From contig CAJTJY010000014.1 of assembly GCA_910576975.1 (NCBI GenBank), forward strand, positions 1-64,000: 64,000 bases of DNA, given 5' to 3'. Position 1 is the first letter of the stretch. Each line of letters begins with the position of its first letter. Position numbers and translations under genes: made by a program. Source of the stretch: an uncultured Lachnospiraceae bacterium (lineage in GTDB: Bacteria > Bacillota > Clostridia > Lachnospirales > Lachnospiraceae). The notes under the pieces are model-generated. The model did not search any database. It was given only the letters and a program-made list of their open reading frames with translations, and was not told where the DNA came from. This document shows positions 18,014 to 26,584 of this stretch, piece after piece.

Positions 18014-18349
18014 TTAATTCTGTTCTGCTTCTAACTGCTTTATTGCAGGTTCTCCCTCCGTTGATACATAGGTAAGTGCCCTGTTTCCAAACATAAAATG
18101 CAGTTTCTTCCCCATATACTCGTAGAAATTCATCCCATTAAAGGAATAAAATCCTCCAAGTGCTATCGGTGCCACACAGGGAATTGCCACATAAGCAGAA
18201 CCCGTAAGACCGATATACTTGTAAAGAAGAAGGACGATACCGCCACCGACCACTACGCTTGCAATGGAAAATATAAGCTGCTTTGCAGTAAGCCCCATCG
18301 CAACCGATTCCTGATAGCGGTCAATATCCTTGTTTACTTCGATTACCAT
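18014..18349 (-). CDS. prgI: PrgI-family membrane protein
   Basis: A 111-residue protein with two membrane segments: LIFSIASVVVGGGIVLLLYKYIGL and AYVAIPCVAPIALGGFYSF. The N-terminal IEVNKDIDRYQESVAMGLTAKQ and the central NGMNFYEYMGKKLHFM are the conserved parts of the PrgI family. It is a VirB3-like subunit that is usually encoded beside VirB4, as here. It is 12 nt from the preceding DUF4313 gene, so the operon is tight. Confidence 0.9.
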   Translation of the reverse strand: MVIEVNKDIDRYQESVAMGLTAKQLIFSIASVVVGGGIVLLLYKYIGLTGSAYVAIPCVAPIALGGFYSFNGMNFYEYMGKKLHFMFGNRALTYVSTEGEPAIKQLEAEQN

Positions 18350-18361
18350 TGTCCATGCCTC

Positions 18362-18772
18362 CTATCTTGATAAATCCTTTGTCTCCGGCTTTCTAGTCAT
18401 TCCAATATTCGCCTCATACTTATCCATTCCATCCGGACACAGTTCTCTAAGCTTATCTACATTGAACAGATAAAGCGGATATTCACAAAAACCGCTCCTT
18501 TGTGTAAATCCCGTAAACTCTCCAATGTCATTGTCTGTAATAAACTTTTCAATATCCGGCATGTCATTCACATTCAGATATCCGCAATAATATGGTGCTG
18601 CAACCGGCAAATTCACAGTCACATCCCCAAAAGGCTCCTCATGTCCATCCTCGTTACACATAAGACCAATAAACATTGCCCTGTTATTCATATACTGCTG
18701 GATATCAAATGTCACCTGCGTTTCTCCGGTTATACTTGAATTATAAGTAACCTGTTTCATTTCATTATCCAT
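18362..18772 (-). CDS. DUF4313-like protein
   Basis: A 136-residue soluble protein. It carries YYCGYLNVNDMPDIEKFITDN followed by GEFTGFTQRSGFCEYPLYLFNVDKLRELCPDG, the pattern I associate with DUF4313. Function unknown. It sits between TrbL and PrgI genes in the mating-channel operon, 12 nt from each, so it is probably a cytoplasmic accessory or regulator. The start ATG follows GAAGGAGGCAGAA. Confidence 0.7.
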   Translation of the reverse strand: MDNEMKQVTYNSSITGETQVTFDIQQYMNNRAMFIGLMCNEDGHEEPFGDVTVNLPVAAPYYCGYLNVNDMPDIEKFITDNDIGEFTGFTQRSGFCEYPLYLFNVDKLRELCPDGMDKYEANIGMTRKPETKDLSR

Positions 18773-18784
18773 TTCTGCCTCCTT

Positions 18785-19627
18785 CTATAATCCAAATGCC
18801 TTGCTTGTAAGTGTCTGTGCACCCTTCACGCTTCCGACAGTCATTGCAATCGTAAATGTCATTTCACACAGATATATAAGTGTCTGTGCCCAGTCAGCAT
18901 AACTTCCTGTAAATGCCGGAAGTCCTGCATTGATAAATGCATTACATACCACAATCGCAAGTGCCATCGTTACTGCCTCAAATACACACGAAAGAAAATA
19001 TTTGCAGTAGGTAGCCATTGTATGACTGACCATCCTGTTTCCTGCCATCGTGGAGCAGGCAATCGCACCAAGCGGCACAATAATCAGAATCTTTAAGAAC
19101 CTGAAATACACTGTGTAGATGATAAAAAATCCACAGATAATAATGATGATTGCAAGCAAAGCTGTAAGTATCAGCATTACCAGACTTTCACCAAATCCGA
19201 GTCCCTTAATGACATCTGCCTGTGTACTGTCAATGGCAAGCTGCGTCGTTGTCCCGGCAGATATAAGTCCCACCAGATTTCCTATGGAAGTAAAAAACGC
19301 TTTCATGATCGTGACATTATTTGCAACAAACCATTCTGCAAGTCCCAATCGGATAAGTATACGCAGGATTGATTCAAACCTCATCTCATCTTTAACATCT
19401 ATGCTTTCCGAGCAGAAACCGATAACAAAGAACAGTACAACAAGAGATGAGCCGACCGCTACAAAGACCGGCTCTATACCCTCAATGACTGCCCAGGGAC
19501 CTCCGCCCTTGAAACTGACCGGTGACTGTCCAAGCATTGCAAAGACCAGGGATATCTGATTGTTCCAAAACCCAAACACTGCCTCAAGAAGTGCAAGGAT
19601 CTTGTCTCCAAGCTTAAAAATATCCAT
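18785..19627 (-). CDS. TrbL/VirB6-like channel membrane protein
   Basis: A 280-residue polytopic membrane protein with about six hydrophobic segments, including LVVLFFVIGFCS, VMLILTALLAIIIIICGFFI and FLKILIIVPLGAIACSTMAG. This profile and its position between the pilin-like and PrgI genes identify it as the TrbL/VirB6-like inner-membrane core of the conjugation channel. Its ribosome site (AAAGAGGTGAATAACAAGT) follows immediately after a terminator-like hairpin. Confidence 0.85.
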   Translation of the reverse strand: MDIFKLGDKILALLEAVFGFWNNQISLVFAMLGQSPVSFKGGGPWAVIEGIEPVFVAVGSSLVVLFFVIGFCSESIDVKDEMRFESILRILIRLGLAEWFVANNVTIMKAFFTSIGNLVGLISAGTTTQLAIDSTQADVIKGLGFGESLVMLILTALLAIIIIICGFFIIYTVYFRFLKILIIVPLGAIACSTMAGNRMVSHTMATYCKYFLSCVFEAVTMALAIVVCNAFINAGLPAFTGSYADWAQTLIYLCEMTFTIAMTVGSVKGAQTLTSKAFGL

Positions 19628-19654
19628 ACTTGTTATTCACCTCTTTCCTTTTAC

Positions 19655-19677
19655 TAAAAGGGGAACTTTTTTTCCCC
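19655..19677 (-). terminator. Terminator/attenuator before the TrbL-like gene
   Basis: GGGGAA and TTCCCC pair around AAAAAG on the minus strand, then TTTT follows. It lies after the Maff2-like stop codon and about 30 nt before the TrbL-like start. Confidence 0.6.
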
Positions 19678-19680
19678 ATC

Positions 19681-20004
19681 TTAGAAGCCTAAGAATGTCA
19701 GAACTGTTGAAATACCAGCCATCATGACACCTGCCACAATTCCTTTCAGAGCGGAGTTCATGGTAGATGAATCCTGCTGCTGATAGGCTTGTGCGAACTC
19801 CATGACATTCTTTGCAAGAATGATGACACCGACCGCACCAATGACTGCAATAATAAGTGTCTTTAAGTTCTCAAGCGGCTGTGTTACTGCGGAAGTACCT
19901 GTACCTGCTGCAAAACAAGTAGTGCTCATAAGCATTACTCCCATAAGTGCTCCGGATAATGCCGGAACGAATCTCTTTTTAAAGTGAATGAATCTGTTCT
20001 TCAT
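19681..20004 (-). CDS. Maff2-like pilin/VirB2-like protein
   Basis: A 107-residue secreted membrane protein. It has a signal peptide (basic MKNRFIHFKKRF, hydrophobic ALSGALMGVMLMSTTCFAA) and two further hydrophobic segments (TLIIAVIGAVGVIILAKNVMEFA and GIVAGVMMAGISTVLTFLGF). The QQQDSSTMNSALKGI stretch fits the Maff2 family, VirB2-like channel subunits of clostridial ICEs. I chose 20004 because GGAGGAGAAAGGC precedes it and the signal peptide then starts properly. An upstream ATG at 20058 also has a good site (AAGGAGAGACACAAC), giving 18 extra residues or a coupled leader. Confidence 0.8.
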   Translation of the reverse strand: MKNRFIHFKKRFVPALSGALMGVMLMSTTCFAAGTGTSAVTQPLENLKTLIIAVIGAVGVIILAKNVMEFAQAYQQQDSSTMNSALKGIVAGVMMAGISTVLTFLGF

Positions 20005-20078
20005 GCCTTTCTCCTCCATCTGATTGTTGTTAGTTGTAATAATCTGTTCTTTTCTCATGTTGTGTCTCTCCTTTTTGA

Positions 20079-20114
20079 TAAAAAAATAAGCCAGCAGGGA
20101 TAATCCCTAACCGG
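20079..20114 (-). terminator. Terminator/attenuator directly before the Maff2-like gene
   Basis: GCCGGTTAGGGA and TCCCTGCTGGC pair with one bulge and a TTA loop, followed by TTATTTTTTT on the minus strand. It ends only ~20 nt before the first possible start codon, so it must be bypassed for expression from any upstream promoter. Confidence 0.75.
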
Positions 20115-20290
20115 CTGTTAAAAGTTACTTTATATAATCAGGCAATGCCTGTTGTAATGATTAAATCGGGCTTTTCCCGATGTGTTTAGCTGTAACCACC
20201 TCCTTCCAAGGCGCAAAAAAAACACCTTAACCTTTATTGGCTAAAGTGCTTGTATTTGTTTGATATTAAATTGTTGTGAGTCAGACAAAC
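20115..20290 (-). ncRNA. Structured leader upstream of the mating-channel genes
   Basis: On the minus strand this gap contains successive hairpins: TTAGCC/GGTTAA, AAGGTG/CGCCTT around a T8 loop, ATCGGG/CCCGAT, and CAGGC/GCCTG, ending in the terminator at 20079-20114. An AAGGAGGTGG ribosome-like sequence lies between the second and third hairpin, with only a ~12-codon frame after it. The arrangement resembles an attenuation leader. No known riboswitch core was recognised. Confidence 0.45.
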
Positions 20291-20299
20291 TTGAATTTG

Positions 20300-20905
20300 T
20301 TACTGCGTCTTTTGGAAATGCTTATATGCTAATACACCAATAGGAAGAAAATATACACACCAACATAATAGTGCAATAGTACCTCCGTTTCCAGTTTCTC
20401 CGCTTTCCATGCTTGTGAATACACCTGTCATCGGCATAATAAAACATCCAATAAAAAAACCGCCATGTAGTATCATCAAATATTTCAGCCACTTGTCCGC
20501 TTTCGAACTTGGATTGATAGAAAGACCAATAAATAATGTGGAAAGTGCCATCATTCCGTAACCAAGCAAATCATAATTGAATAACAGACCACCACGTTGA
20601 AAATCTAATATTCGAACGGCTTGCTCATTCAAACCGCCCAATTGAACGCTCGTTGTCTGGGCATAATATACTAATAGAACCATCACCGCATAGATAACGG
20701 CAATAACAACACCGACACTGGCAGAAACTTTCCGTTCTTCGCAGCTTTCATATTGAAACCCTACTGCCATCATAATGTATCCCAGAGGTAAAAACATACA
20801 CACGAGATATGAAACAAATGGTAAATCAGCAATCAGACATATAGCAAAAAGAAATACAGTAATTGTTACGACTACTGCTCCAATTTTGGAAATTATTTTG
20901 TTCAT
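20300..20905 (-). CDS. Polytopic membrane protein, probable cargo
   Basis: A 201-residue protein with about six membrane helices (VVVTITVFLFAICLIADLPF, YLVCMFLPLGYIMMAVGF, GVVIAVIYAVMVLLVYYA and others). I do not recognise the family. It splits the usual coupling-protein/Maff2 order of this ICE type and has its own promoter with a perfect inverted repeat and its own GTGGAGGAAAGATT ribosome site. I infer an inserted, separately regulated cargo gene; immunity, transport or stress roles are all possible. Confidence 0.7.
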   Translation of the reverse strand: MNKIISKIGAVVVTITVFLFAICLIADLPFVSYLVCMFLPLGYIMMAVGFQYESCEERKVSASVGVVIAVIYAVMVLLVYYAQTTSVQLGGLNEQAVRILDFQRGGLLFNYDLLGYGMMALSTLFIGLSINPSSKADKWLKYLMILHGGFFIGCFIMPMTGVFTSMESGETGNGGTIALLCWCVYFLPIGVLAYKHFQKTQ

Positions 20906-20950
20906 AATCTTTCCTCCACAACTTTCGATTTGTAAAACACATTCTTTTTA

Positions 20951-20985
20951 CATAGGCACAGTATACCACATTTCCTGTGCCTATG
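20951..20985 (-). promoter_or_regulatory. Promoter with perfect 11-bp inverted-repeat operator
   Basis: CATAGGCACAG and CTGTGCCTATG are perfect inverted arms around 13 bp. An extended -10 (TGGTATACT on the minus strand) lies inside and overlaps one arm. This is the typical geometry of a repressor operator for the gene at 20300-20905. The -35 is weak. No regulator gene adjoins it. Confidence 0.65.
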
Positions 20986-20994
20986 CGATATCAT

Positions 20995-23190
20995 TTAATG
21001 CTTCTTCCGATATGAACTCATCTTCTCCACAGTAACCTCAGGATAGAAGTAAGTAAGAATCGTTGCTTTCGGAACTCCTGCGGCAAGTGCTTTCTTCACT
21101 TCCTCTTTCTGCTCCGGTGTATACGACCAGTGCAGCATTCGATTTGTGATGGTATCCTCCCATTTAGGCTTTTCCCTCTCAGGATTCCTTACAGGTTTAG
21201 CACCAGCACTTCCACTAGAAGCATTGGCACTTTCTGTTGCTTCCGACTTCTGCGATTCATCGACATACTCAAGCTCATTTGCCTGTTCCCTGTCAATCTT
21301 TGCTTTCTGCTCTGCTTCATCCTGCATGGAGAATCTTCTGCTTAATTCCGCATCACCAAGCATCATAAACTGCTCATAGGTAAGAGAATCTATATACACA
21401 TTCTCGCCCTTATCCTTCAGCTTTTCATAATACTTAACTGCCTTGTCTGAAAGAATCTCAAATGGCGGACCGATAAGATTATCTGCTCCCCTTATCTGAT
21501 GAACATAAGGCTCTCCCTTGCCATCTGCTGTCTGGTTAAACATCGGATGATTGAATGGTATAAACTTATTATCCATGATAGGATCAAAACCACGGATAAA
21601 GATAATACATTTCTTATTATCCAGCTTTCTGACCTCATCGGGTGTAAACAGTTCCCTTCCTAACACATCATAATTCCTTGAAGAGCTTCCCTGTCTGCCC
21701 TTTGTCTCTCCGCTTGACTTCTTATCGATCGTACCTTTTCCAAGCAGCTCCGACACGTATTTGTGTGTACTCTGCTCATTTCCACCAAGATAGATGAAAG
21801 TATCGCAGTTGCCGGGAATTGTCTCCCAAGTATCTTTGAATAGTGCCTTTAGCTGGGCAAAGTTCTGAATAATGATAATACTTGAAATCTCACGGCTTCG
21901 CATTGTCGATAACAGTGAGCAGAAGTCATCTGGCAATGCGACATTCGCAAATTCATCTAACATAAATGTCACATGGATTGGCAGTCTTCCTCCACAGTTA
22001 AAGTCCGCCTGATAGTACAATTCCTGAAATATCTGTGTGTAGAGCATACCGATAATGAAGTTATAGGATTTATCGCTATCGGGAATTACACAAAAGAGTG
22101 CTGTCTTTGTCTCACCATCTCCGTTTACTCCAATTCCGATATCTGACAGGTTAAGCTCATCTTTTGAGAGCAATCGTAAAACCTGCTTATTCTCAAGAAA
22201 TGCAAGTCTTGAGTTGGCACTGATTATGATAGAACGGACTGTGTCTCCTGCACCTCTCATACATTTGTTGTACTGCTTTACCGCCGGATGATTGGCTCCA
22301 AGTGGAGAGCTTTCCTCTAAAAACTTCATACGCACATCCAGCTTTGATGCCTTCCCCTGCTCTGTAACCTCTGCCTCTCCAAGAAGCTTCAGTACTGTCT
22401 CGAAGTTTCTCTTTGCCGGCTGTACCTCCAGCCACACATAATAAAAGATAGACTGTAAGAACAATCCTTCCGCTTTTTCCCAGAACGGATCACTTGGTGT
22501 CGCTCCCTTTGGTGTCGTATTGCTGATAAGGTTTGTAATCAGCTTGACCACATCTGTTTCCTCTCTGATATAGGAAAACGGATTGTAACAGTCTGATTTA
22601 TCCATCTCTAACAGATTTATGACTTTCACATTGTATCCGTTATTCTTTAGCATCTGACCGCAGCTTCTAAGGATTTCTCCCTTGGGATCGGTACAGATAA
22701 AGGAACAGTTATGCGGCATCTGCATAAGATTCGGCTTTACTTCATAGAATGTTTTTCCTGCTCCGGAACCACCACAGATAAGGATATTTCCATTGAGCTT
22801 GAGCCTTCTGAAATCCAGCGACATCTTCACATTCTGGCTGAGTATCCGGTTGAAATTTTCATCCTTATCTGCAAGTATCTTGTTGACCTGCTTCGGATTT
22901 TCAAATCTTGCCGTACCAAATTCCTTACCCGGCATATAGTTTCTCTGACTGGTGTAATACATGACAATAGCCATCGCATAGATACCTAATGCAATGGCTA
23001 CTGCTTTTACTGTATTGGAATTGTAATAGTTGGCAAAAGGAACAGCACATACTTCATTGAATCTGTCCATAAATTCATTAAATGCTATTCCCTCTATCCA
23101 CGCACCATTTATCAGATAACCAAGATACCCGGCTAACACTGCACCCACAAGAATGAATATCAGTGATGGCTTTTTCTTTGTTGTCTGCAT
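20995..23190 (-). CDS. VirD4/TraG-family coupling protein (CD1115-like)
   Basis: The coupling ATPase that brings the relaxase-DNA complex to the secretion channel. 731 residues: two N-terminal membrane helices (FILVGAVLAGYLGYLING, VAIALGIYAMAIVMYYTS), Walker A CGGSGAGKTFYEVKPNL (~143), Walker B TFMLDEFANVALP (~411), and the conserved IIIIQNFAQLKALF. An acidic C-terminal tail follows, as in the family. It is 6 nt from the PcfB gene, its usual partner. The start ATG at 23190 overlaps the operon closely. Confidence 0.95.
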   Translation of the reverse strand: MQTTKKKPSLIFILVGAVLAGYLGYLINGAWIEGIAFNEFMDRFNEVCAVPFANYYNSNTVKAVAIALGIYAMAIVMYYTSQRNYMPGKEFGTARFENPKQVNKILADKDENFNRILSQNVKMSLDFRRLKLNGNILICGGSGAGKTFYEVKPNLMQMPHNCSFICTDPKGEILRSCGQMLKNNGYNVKVINLLEMDKSDCYNPFSYIREETDVVKLITNLISNTTPKGATPSDPFWEKAEGLFLQSIFYYVWLEVQPAKRNFETVLKLLGEAEVTEQGKASKLDVRMKFLEESSPLGANHPAVKQYNKCMRGAGDTVRSIIISANSRLAFLENKQVLRLLSKDELNLSDIGIGVNGDGETKTALFCVIPDSDKSYNFIIGMLYTQIFQELYYQADFNCGGRLPIHVTFMLDEFANVALPDDFCSLLSTMRSREISSIIIIQNFAQLKALFKDTWETIPGNCDTFIYLGGNEQSTHKYVSELLGKGTIDKKSSGETKGRQGSSSRNYDVLGRELFTPDEVRKLDNKKCIIFIRGFDPIMDNKFIPFNHPMFNQTADGKGEPYVHQIRGADNLIGPPFEILSDKAVKYYEKLKDKGENVYIDSLTYEQFMMLGDAELSRRFSMQDEAEQKAKIDREQANELEYVDESQKSEATESANASSGSAGAKPVRNPEREKPKWEDTITNRMLHWSYTPEQKEEVKKALAAGVPKATILTYFYPEVTVEKMSSYRKKH

Positions 23191-23196
23191 AGGCTG

Positions 23197-24315
23197 CTAC
23201 CTCGCTTTCTTTGTGGTAACAGTTTTCTTCTGTGCTGTCTTTTTCTGCTGCTTCTGCACTTTCTCGTAACGCTCCCTGACAGATGACTCCACCTTGTCGT
23301 AGTGAGTATAAAGCTCGGTTCCTTTCTGGGTTGTCACCACACGATTCTGCTCATCGTAAAGCTTATAATCCTTGGTGGAATCAAGGAAGGTAAGCATTGT
23401 CTTTCCACCATGAATCTCCATGATGTTTTCCTTACGGAGCCATACATATCTTGCCTCTTCTCCCCATGTGCCGGGAACTCTGGTCTTAACAGCATGGTCA
23501 TTCTCTTCGATAATCAGCTTCTTACTGATAGTCACATCTGATAAGTTCGCATTCTTTGATGCTGCAACTGCCCTCATTCTCTCAGCAAGGTCCTGATAGC
23601 CTCTAACACGATTGATAAATGCATCCTTGTCCATCATGACTGTATGGGTGCCATCCTCATTTTTCTTTCCAAGCACACCGATTGTCTCTAGCTGTTTGAT
23701 AACACTTTCAGCCTGCTCACCATTGATACTGAAATTCTCCTTGACCTGATCCACACTGATAGCTTTCTTTTCCATTGCAAACATTCCGACCTTTTCGATC
23801 AGTCCGTCAATAGCGGTATTAACCCTATCCCCTTCTATCGTGTGGCTTTTCTCGTTTCCCTGCTGTTTCTTCAAAAAATCCATCAGCTTGCCAAGGGATT
23901 TTTCATCTCCATTCTTCAGATAATCGTCAAATGTGGCAATCTTACCAAACTTGAGCTTCTGTATCATCATATTCACACGGGGAACTGCCTCTGTATGAAA
24001 GATTACCTCACTCAGTCCATCTTTCCTGTTACAGTCTGGAAGTACCGAATACAGGATTCCATACTTCTTTGCCATCTTTTCAACCTTTTTCATATCTTCG
24101 GTATTAAACTGTAACACCTGTAAATCGCCACCCTTTAAGAGCAGCTTTCTCATGGATGTCTTGCCAAGTGACTTTTCATAATCAAGCATCCCTTTTAAGA
24201 AATCTATTGCCTTCTGCATGGCAGCAATGCCGCCGCTTCCTACCTTCATGGCAATCTCAATGCCATCATAAGCTACACGGATGATCTGCACCGCTTCCTG
24301 AATCTCTTCTGCCAT
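23197..24315 (-). CDS. PcfB-family (DUF3801) protein
   Basis: 372 residues, soluble. The N-terminal ~160 residues carry the PcfB/DUF3801 domain (SMRKLLLKGGDLQVLQFNTEDMKKVEKMAKKYGILYSVLPD). A winged-helix-like part follows (SVDQVKENFSINGEQAESVIKQLETIGVLGKK), and the tail is Lys-rich. PcfB is a relaxosome protein that links processed DNA to the coupling protein, which is encoded next here. The stop of the preceding gene overlaps its start by one base, so translation is coupled. Confidence 0.85.
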   Translation of the reverse strand: MAEEIQEAVQIIRVAYDGIEIAMKVGSGGIAAMQKAIDFLKGMLDYEKSLGKTSMRKLLLKGGDLQVLQFNTEDMKKVEKMAKKYGILYSVLPDCNRKDGLSEVIFHTEAVPRVNMMIQKLKFGKIATFDDYLKNGDEKSLGKLMDFLKKQQGNEKSHTIEGDRVNTAIDGLIEKVGMFAMEKKAISVDQVKENFSINGEQAESVIKQLETIGVLGKKNEDGTHTVMMDKDAFINRVRGYQDLAERMRAVAASKNANLSDVTISKKLIIEENDHAVKTRVPGTWGEEARYVWLRKENIMEIHGGKTMLTFLDSTKDYKLYDEQNRVVTTQKGTELYTHYDKVESSVRERYEKVQKQQKKTAQKKTVTTKKAR

Positions 24316-24719
24316 TATCGCACCTCCACTTTCTCTCTGACTGTTGTTTTAAGCGTTTCTGTCTCTGTAGTACGGATTTCCTCGGCTGATACATCAATAC
24401 CATAAGCAGTCAAAATATCTGCCAGATGATTGATTGCTTTCTCCTCCTCGATACGATACATTTCAAGTGCCACAAGCAGGTTTTCCACCTGTTCCACCCA
24501 TGCAGGCTTCATATCATATTTAGACCTGTATGTGACCATAATCTCGTCCGACTCAGCCTTATCCGCTGAATGTGCCAAAGCTTCAATAAGAGAAATCGTG
24601 TCTTCCTTGCTGCCGCTTCTGAATGCGAACTGGACAACAAAGTTTTTCTCTTCCTCTGTAAACTGATGCTCCACACCATTCATCTCTGTTACTGCTTCAT
24701 TTACTACTGCTAAATTCAT
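24315..24719 (-). CDS. Small ICE protein, unknown
   Basis: 134 residues, acidic, helical, no membrane segment (FTEEEKNFVVQFAFRSGSKEDTISLIEALAHSADKAE). Not recognised. It overlaps the PcfB start and follows the coiled-coil gene by 9 nt, so it belongs to the relaxosome/coupling operon. An adaptor role is possible but unsupported. Confidence 0.65.
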   Translation of the reverse strand: MNLAVVNEAVTEMNGVEHQFTEEEKNFVVQFAFRSGSKEDTISLIEALAHSADKAESDEIMVTYRSKYDMKPAWVEQVENLLVALEMYRIEEEKAINHLADILTAYGIDVSAEEIRTTETETLKTTVREKVEVR

Positions 24720-24728
24720 AAGTTCCTC

Positions 24729-25913
24729 CTAATCTGCCATGCTGTTTTCAAGCACAGCAATCTCAATGATCTCCTTCATCTTTTCCGCTGAAATGTTGTT
24801 GTTTATAAGCTCTACAAGCTGTGACTCAGTAAGTCCCTTTTCTATTGCACTCTTAATCTGCACAAGCTGCGCCGGAACAAGGTCTCCCGATGCAACCAGC
24901 TTTACAATGTCTGCTCTTGACTTTTTCTTAAAAGAAAGTCTTGCAAAAAGGCTTGCCACTCCGTTGTTGCTGCTCTTTCTCACACTTCGCTCAATCGGAA
25001 GTCTCTGCACCACATTTCCAGAGCCATCGACTACCGGAATCTGATAATAGACCGGAATCCCGTTTGCCACAGCCTGCATATTCTGAGGAACTGCAACTGT
25101 ATCTACCATCTTTTTATCTGCCTGTGATACGGACTGGCTTTCCTGCGGCTCTGCCTTACTTTCTGCCTCTCTCTTATTCTCTGTGGCAACACTTATGATC
25201 TTATTTTCCAATGATTCTATTCTGTCTCCCATACGCTTCATCTCCTTATCCTTTTTCTCAATATCATCCCTGAGCCTTGCAATCGTACTGCTTGCCTTAT
25301 TCAGTTCATTCTGCTGACTGTTGATAAGAGCGTCCTTATCCTGGTTCTCCTTGACCAGACGCTCCCTGACTTCCTCATCATCTTTGGAAGTCTCTATTTC
25401 AGCTAGCTTCTTATTCAGGGCATCATACCTTTCATTCTGATGATTGATCTTTGCAACCACTTCATCCATCTGAGCTACAAGACTTTTCACATACTCTAAA
25501 TCCTGTGGCACCTGCTCTTTGGCTTTATTAAGCTTATCTAATACCACATCAAACATCCTGCGCATATTTACTGCTGTATCATCTTTTTGGACTACCTCTC
25601 TGATTGCATCAATCGGCACACCTTTTTCATAGTAATCCAATGCTGTCTGCATCTTAGGTGCTGCCATCCTGCTATCTTTCAGCAGCGTTAACAACTCTTC
25701 TGATACACCCTTATGCAGACATTTTGATAACACCTTCATCTGCTCAATGTCATAACTTTTATTAAGATACAGACCAATTTCATCATCAGTCAGTCCATAT
25801 TCATAATCGCTTTTGACAAGAGCAATGACCTCACTGTCCATATGCTTATTACGAAGAATCTGTATCTTTCTCTCAATAGCCATTTCACTTAATGGCTCTC
25901 TTTTTTCTTCCAT
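24729..25913 (-). CDS. Coiled-coil ICE protein, unknown
   Basis: 394 residues, soluble. The first ~135 residues are helical repeats, residues ~145-245 a long coiled coil (VAKINHQNERYDALNKKLAEIE, ASSTIARLRDDIEKKDKEMKR), then a linker, and a C-terminal ~75-residue helical domain (SRADIVKLVASGDLVPAQLVQIKSAIEKG). Similar short helical repeats occur at both ends (GVSEELLTLLKD; GLTESQLVELINN). It may be a scaffold in the relaxosome, judged only from its place between relaxase and PcfB genes. A terminator lies directly upstream. Confidence 0.7.
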   Translation of the reverse strand: MEEKREPLSEMAIERKIQILRNKHMDSEVIALVKSDYEYGLTDDEIGLYLNKSYDIEQMKVLSKCLHKGVSEELLTLLKDSRMAAPKMQTALDYYEKGVPIDAIREVVQKDDTAVNMRRMFDVVLDKLNKAKEQVPQDLEYVKSLVAQMDEVVAKINHQNERYDALNKKLAEIETSKDDEEVRERLVKENQDKDALINSQQNELNKASSTIARLRDDIEKKDKEMKRMGDRIESLENKIISVATENKREAESKAEPQESQSVSQADKKMVDTVAVPQNMQAVANGIPVYYQIPVVDGSGNVVQRLPIERSVRKSSNNGVASLFARLSFKKKSRADIVKLVASGDLVPAQLVQIKSAIEKGLTESQLVELINNNISAEKMKEIIEIAVLENSMAD

Positions 25914-25930
25914 ATATGCCTCCTAACCAC

Positions 25931-25960
25931 TAAAAAAACAGCCTAACGTACCGGCTGTTC
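25931..25960 (-). terminator. Rho-independent terminator before the coiled-coil gene
   Basis: AACAGCC and GGCTGTT pair around GGTACGTTA, followed by a seven-T run on the minus strand. It overlaps the last codons of the relaxase fragment and ends only ~18 nt before the downstream start. Confidence 0.8.
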
Positions 25961-26533
25961 TTTTCTGTCTCTTATTGTTTCTTTGTCATACTGCTTCTCT
26001 TCTGCCGAAGCTGATACAGTAAGTTCCTTCCATATTGATCTTCCAAGGCTAAGTTCCTTTGATACCGCCCGTTCTGCCTTACAGTCCTGTGCATACTTGC
26101 TCTCATATTTCTTTCTAAGACTCTCGACCTCTTCCACACTGTATCCCTGTGCTAAAAGTTTAGTGTTAAGCCTTTCCCATGCATTGTGCTCATCTTCAAA
26201 GAAGGTATCCCCACTCTGATAACACGATTCCGCATCATCAAGCTCCCGGATCTGTTCAGCCTTGTCAAAAATATCTTTGAATCTTTCCTTAGCCTTATAA
26301 GTCATACTCTTTTCCTTTGATGCTTCTTTTTTCTTATCAGTCAGATTATCAAGTACCGACACAAGTTCTTCCGCACTCTCAATCTTATGCCTTACCAGAA
26401 AAAGATACTGCTCCTGCAGCTTATGCATCTTTCGGATATCATCCTTATACTTCCATGCCTGACTGTATGGCTTCTTTTTCAGCTTTCCAATCCGGTAAAG
26501 CTTTGCATAATATCTTTTCTGCAAGCCTGACAT
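25943..26533 (-). pseudogene. Relaxase C-terminal fragment, in frame after a TAA
   Basis: The 196-codon frame encodes the helical C-terminal region usual in this relaxase type (SGLQKRYYAKLYRIGKLKKK, SQAWKYKDDIRKMHKLQEQY). It is in exactly the same frame as the relaxase gene upstream. The codons between the TAA at 26585-26583 and this ATG encode KQAAIVKCYVKRYRRAK, which joins the two parts sensibly. The ATG has at best AGGG upstream. The likely history is a single nonsense change in a ~480-residue relaxase; stop-codon readthrough or separate translation are alternatives. Confidence 0.7.
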
Positions 26534-26584
26534 CTTCGCCCTGCGGTATCTTTTGACATAGCACTTTACTATCGCTGCCTGTTT

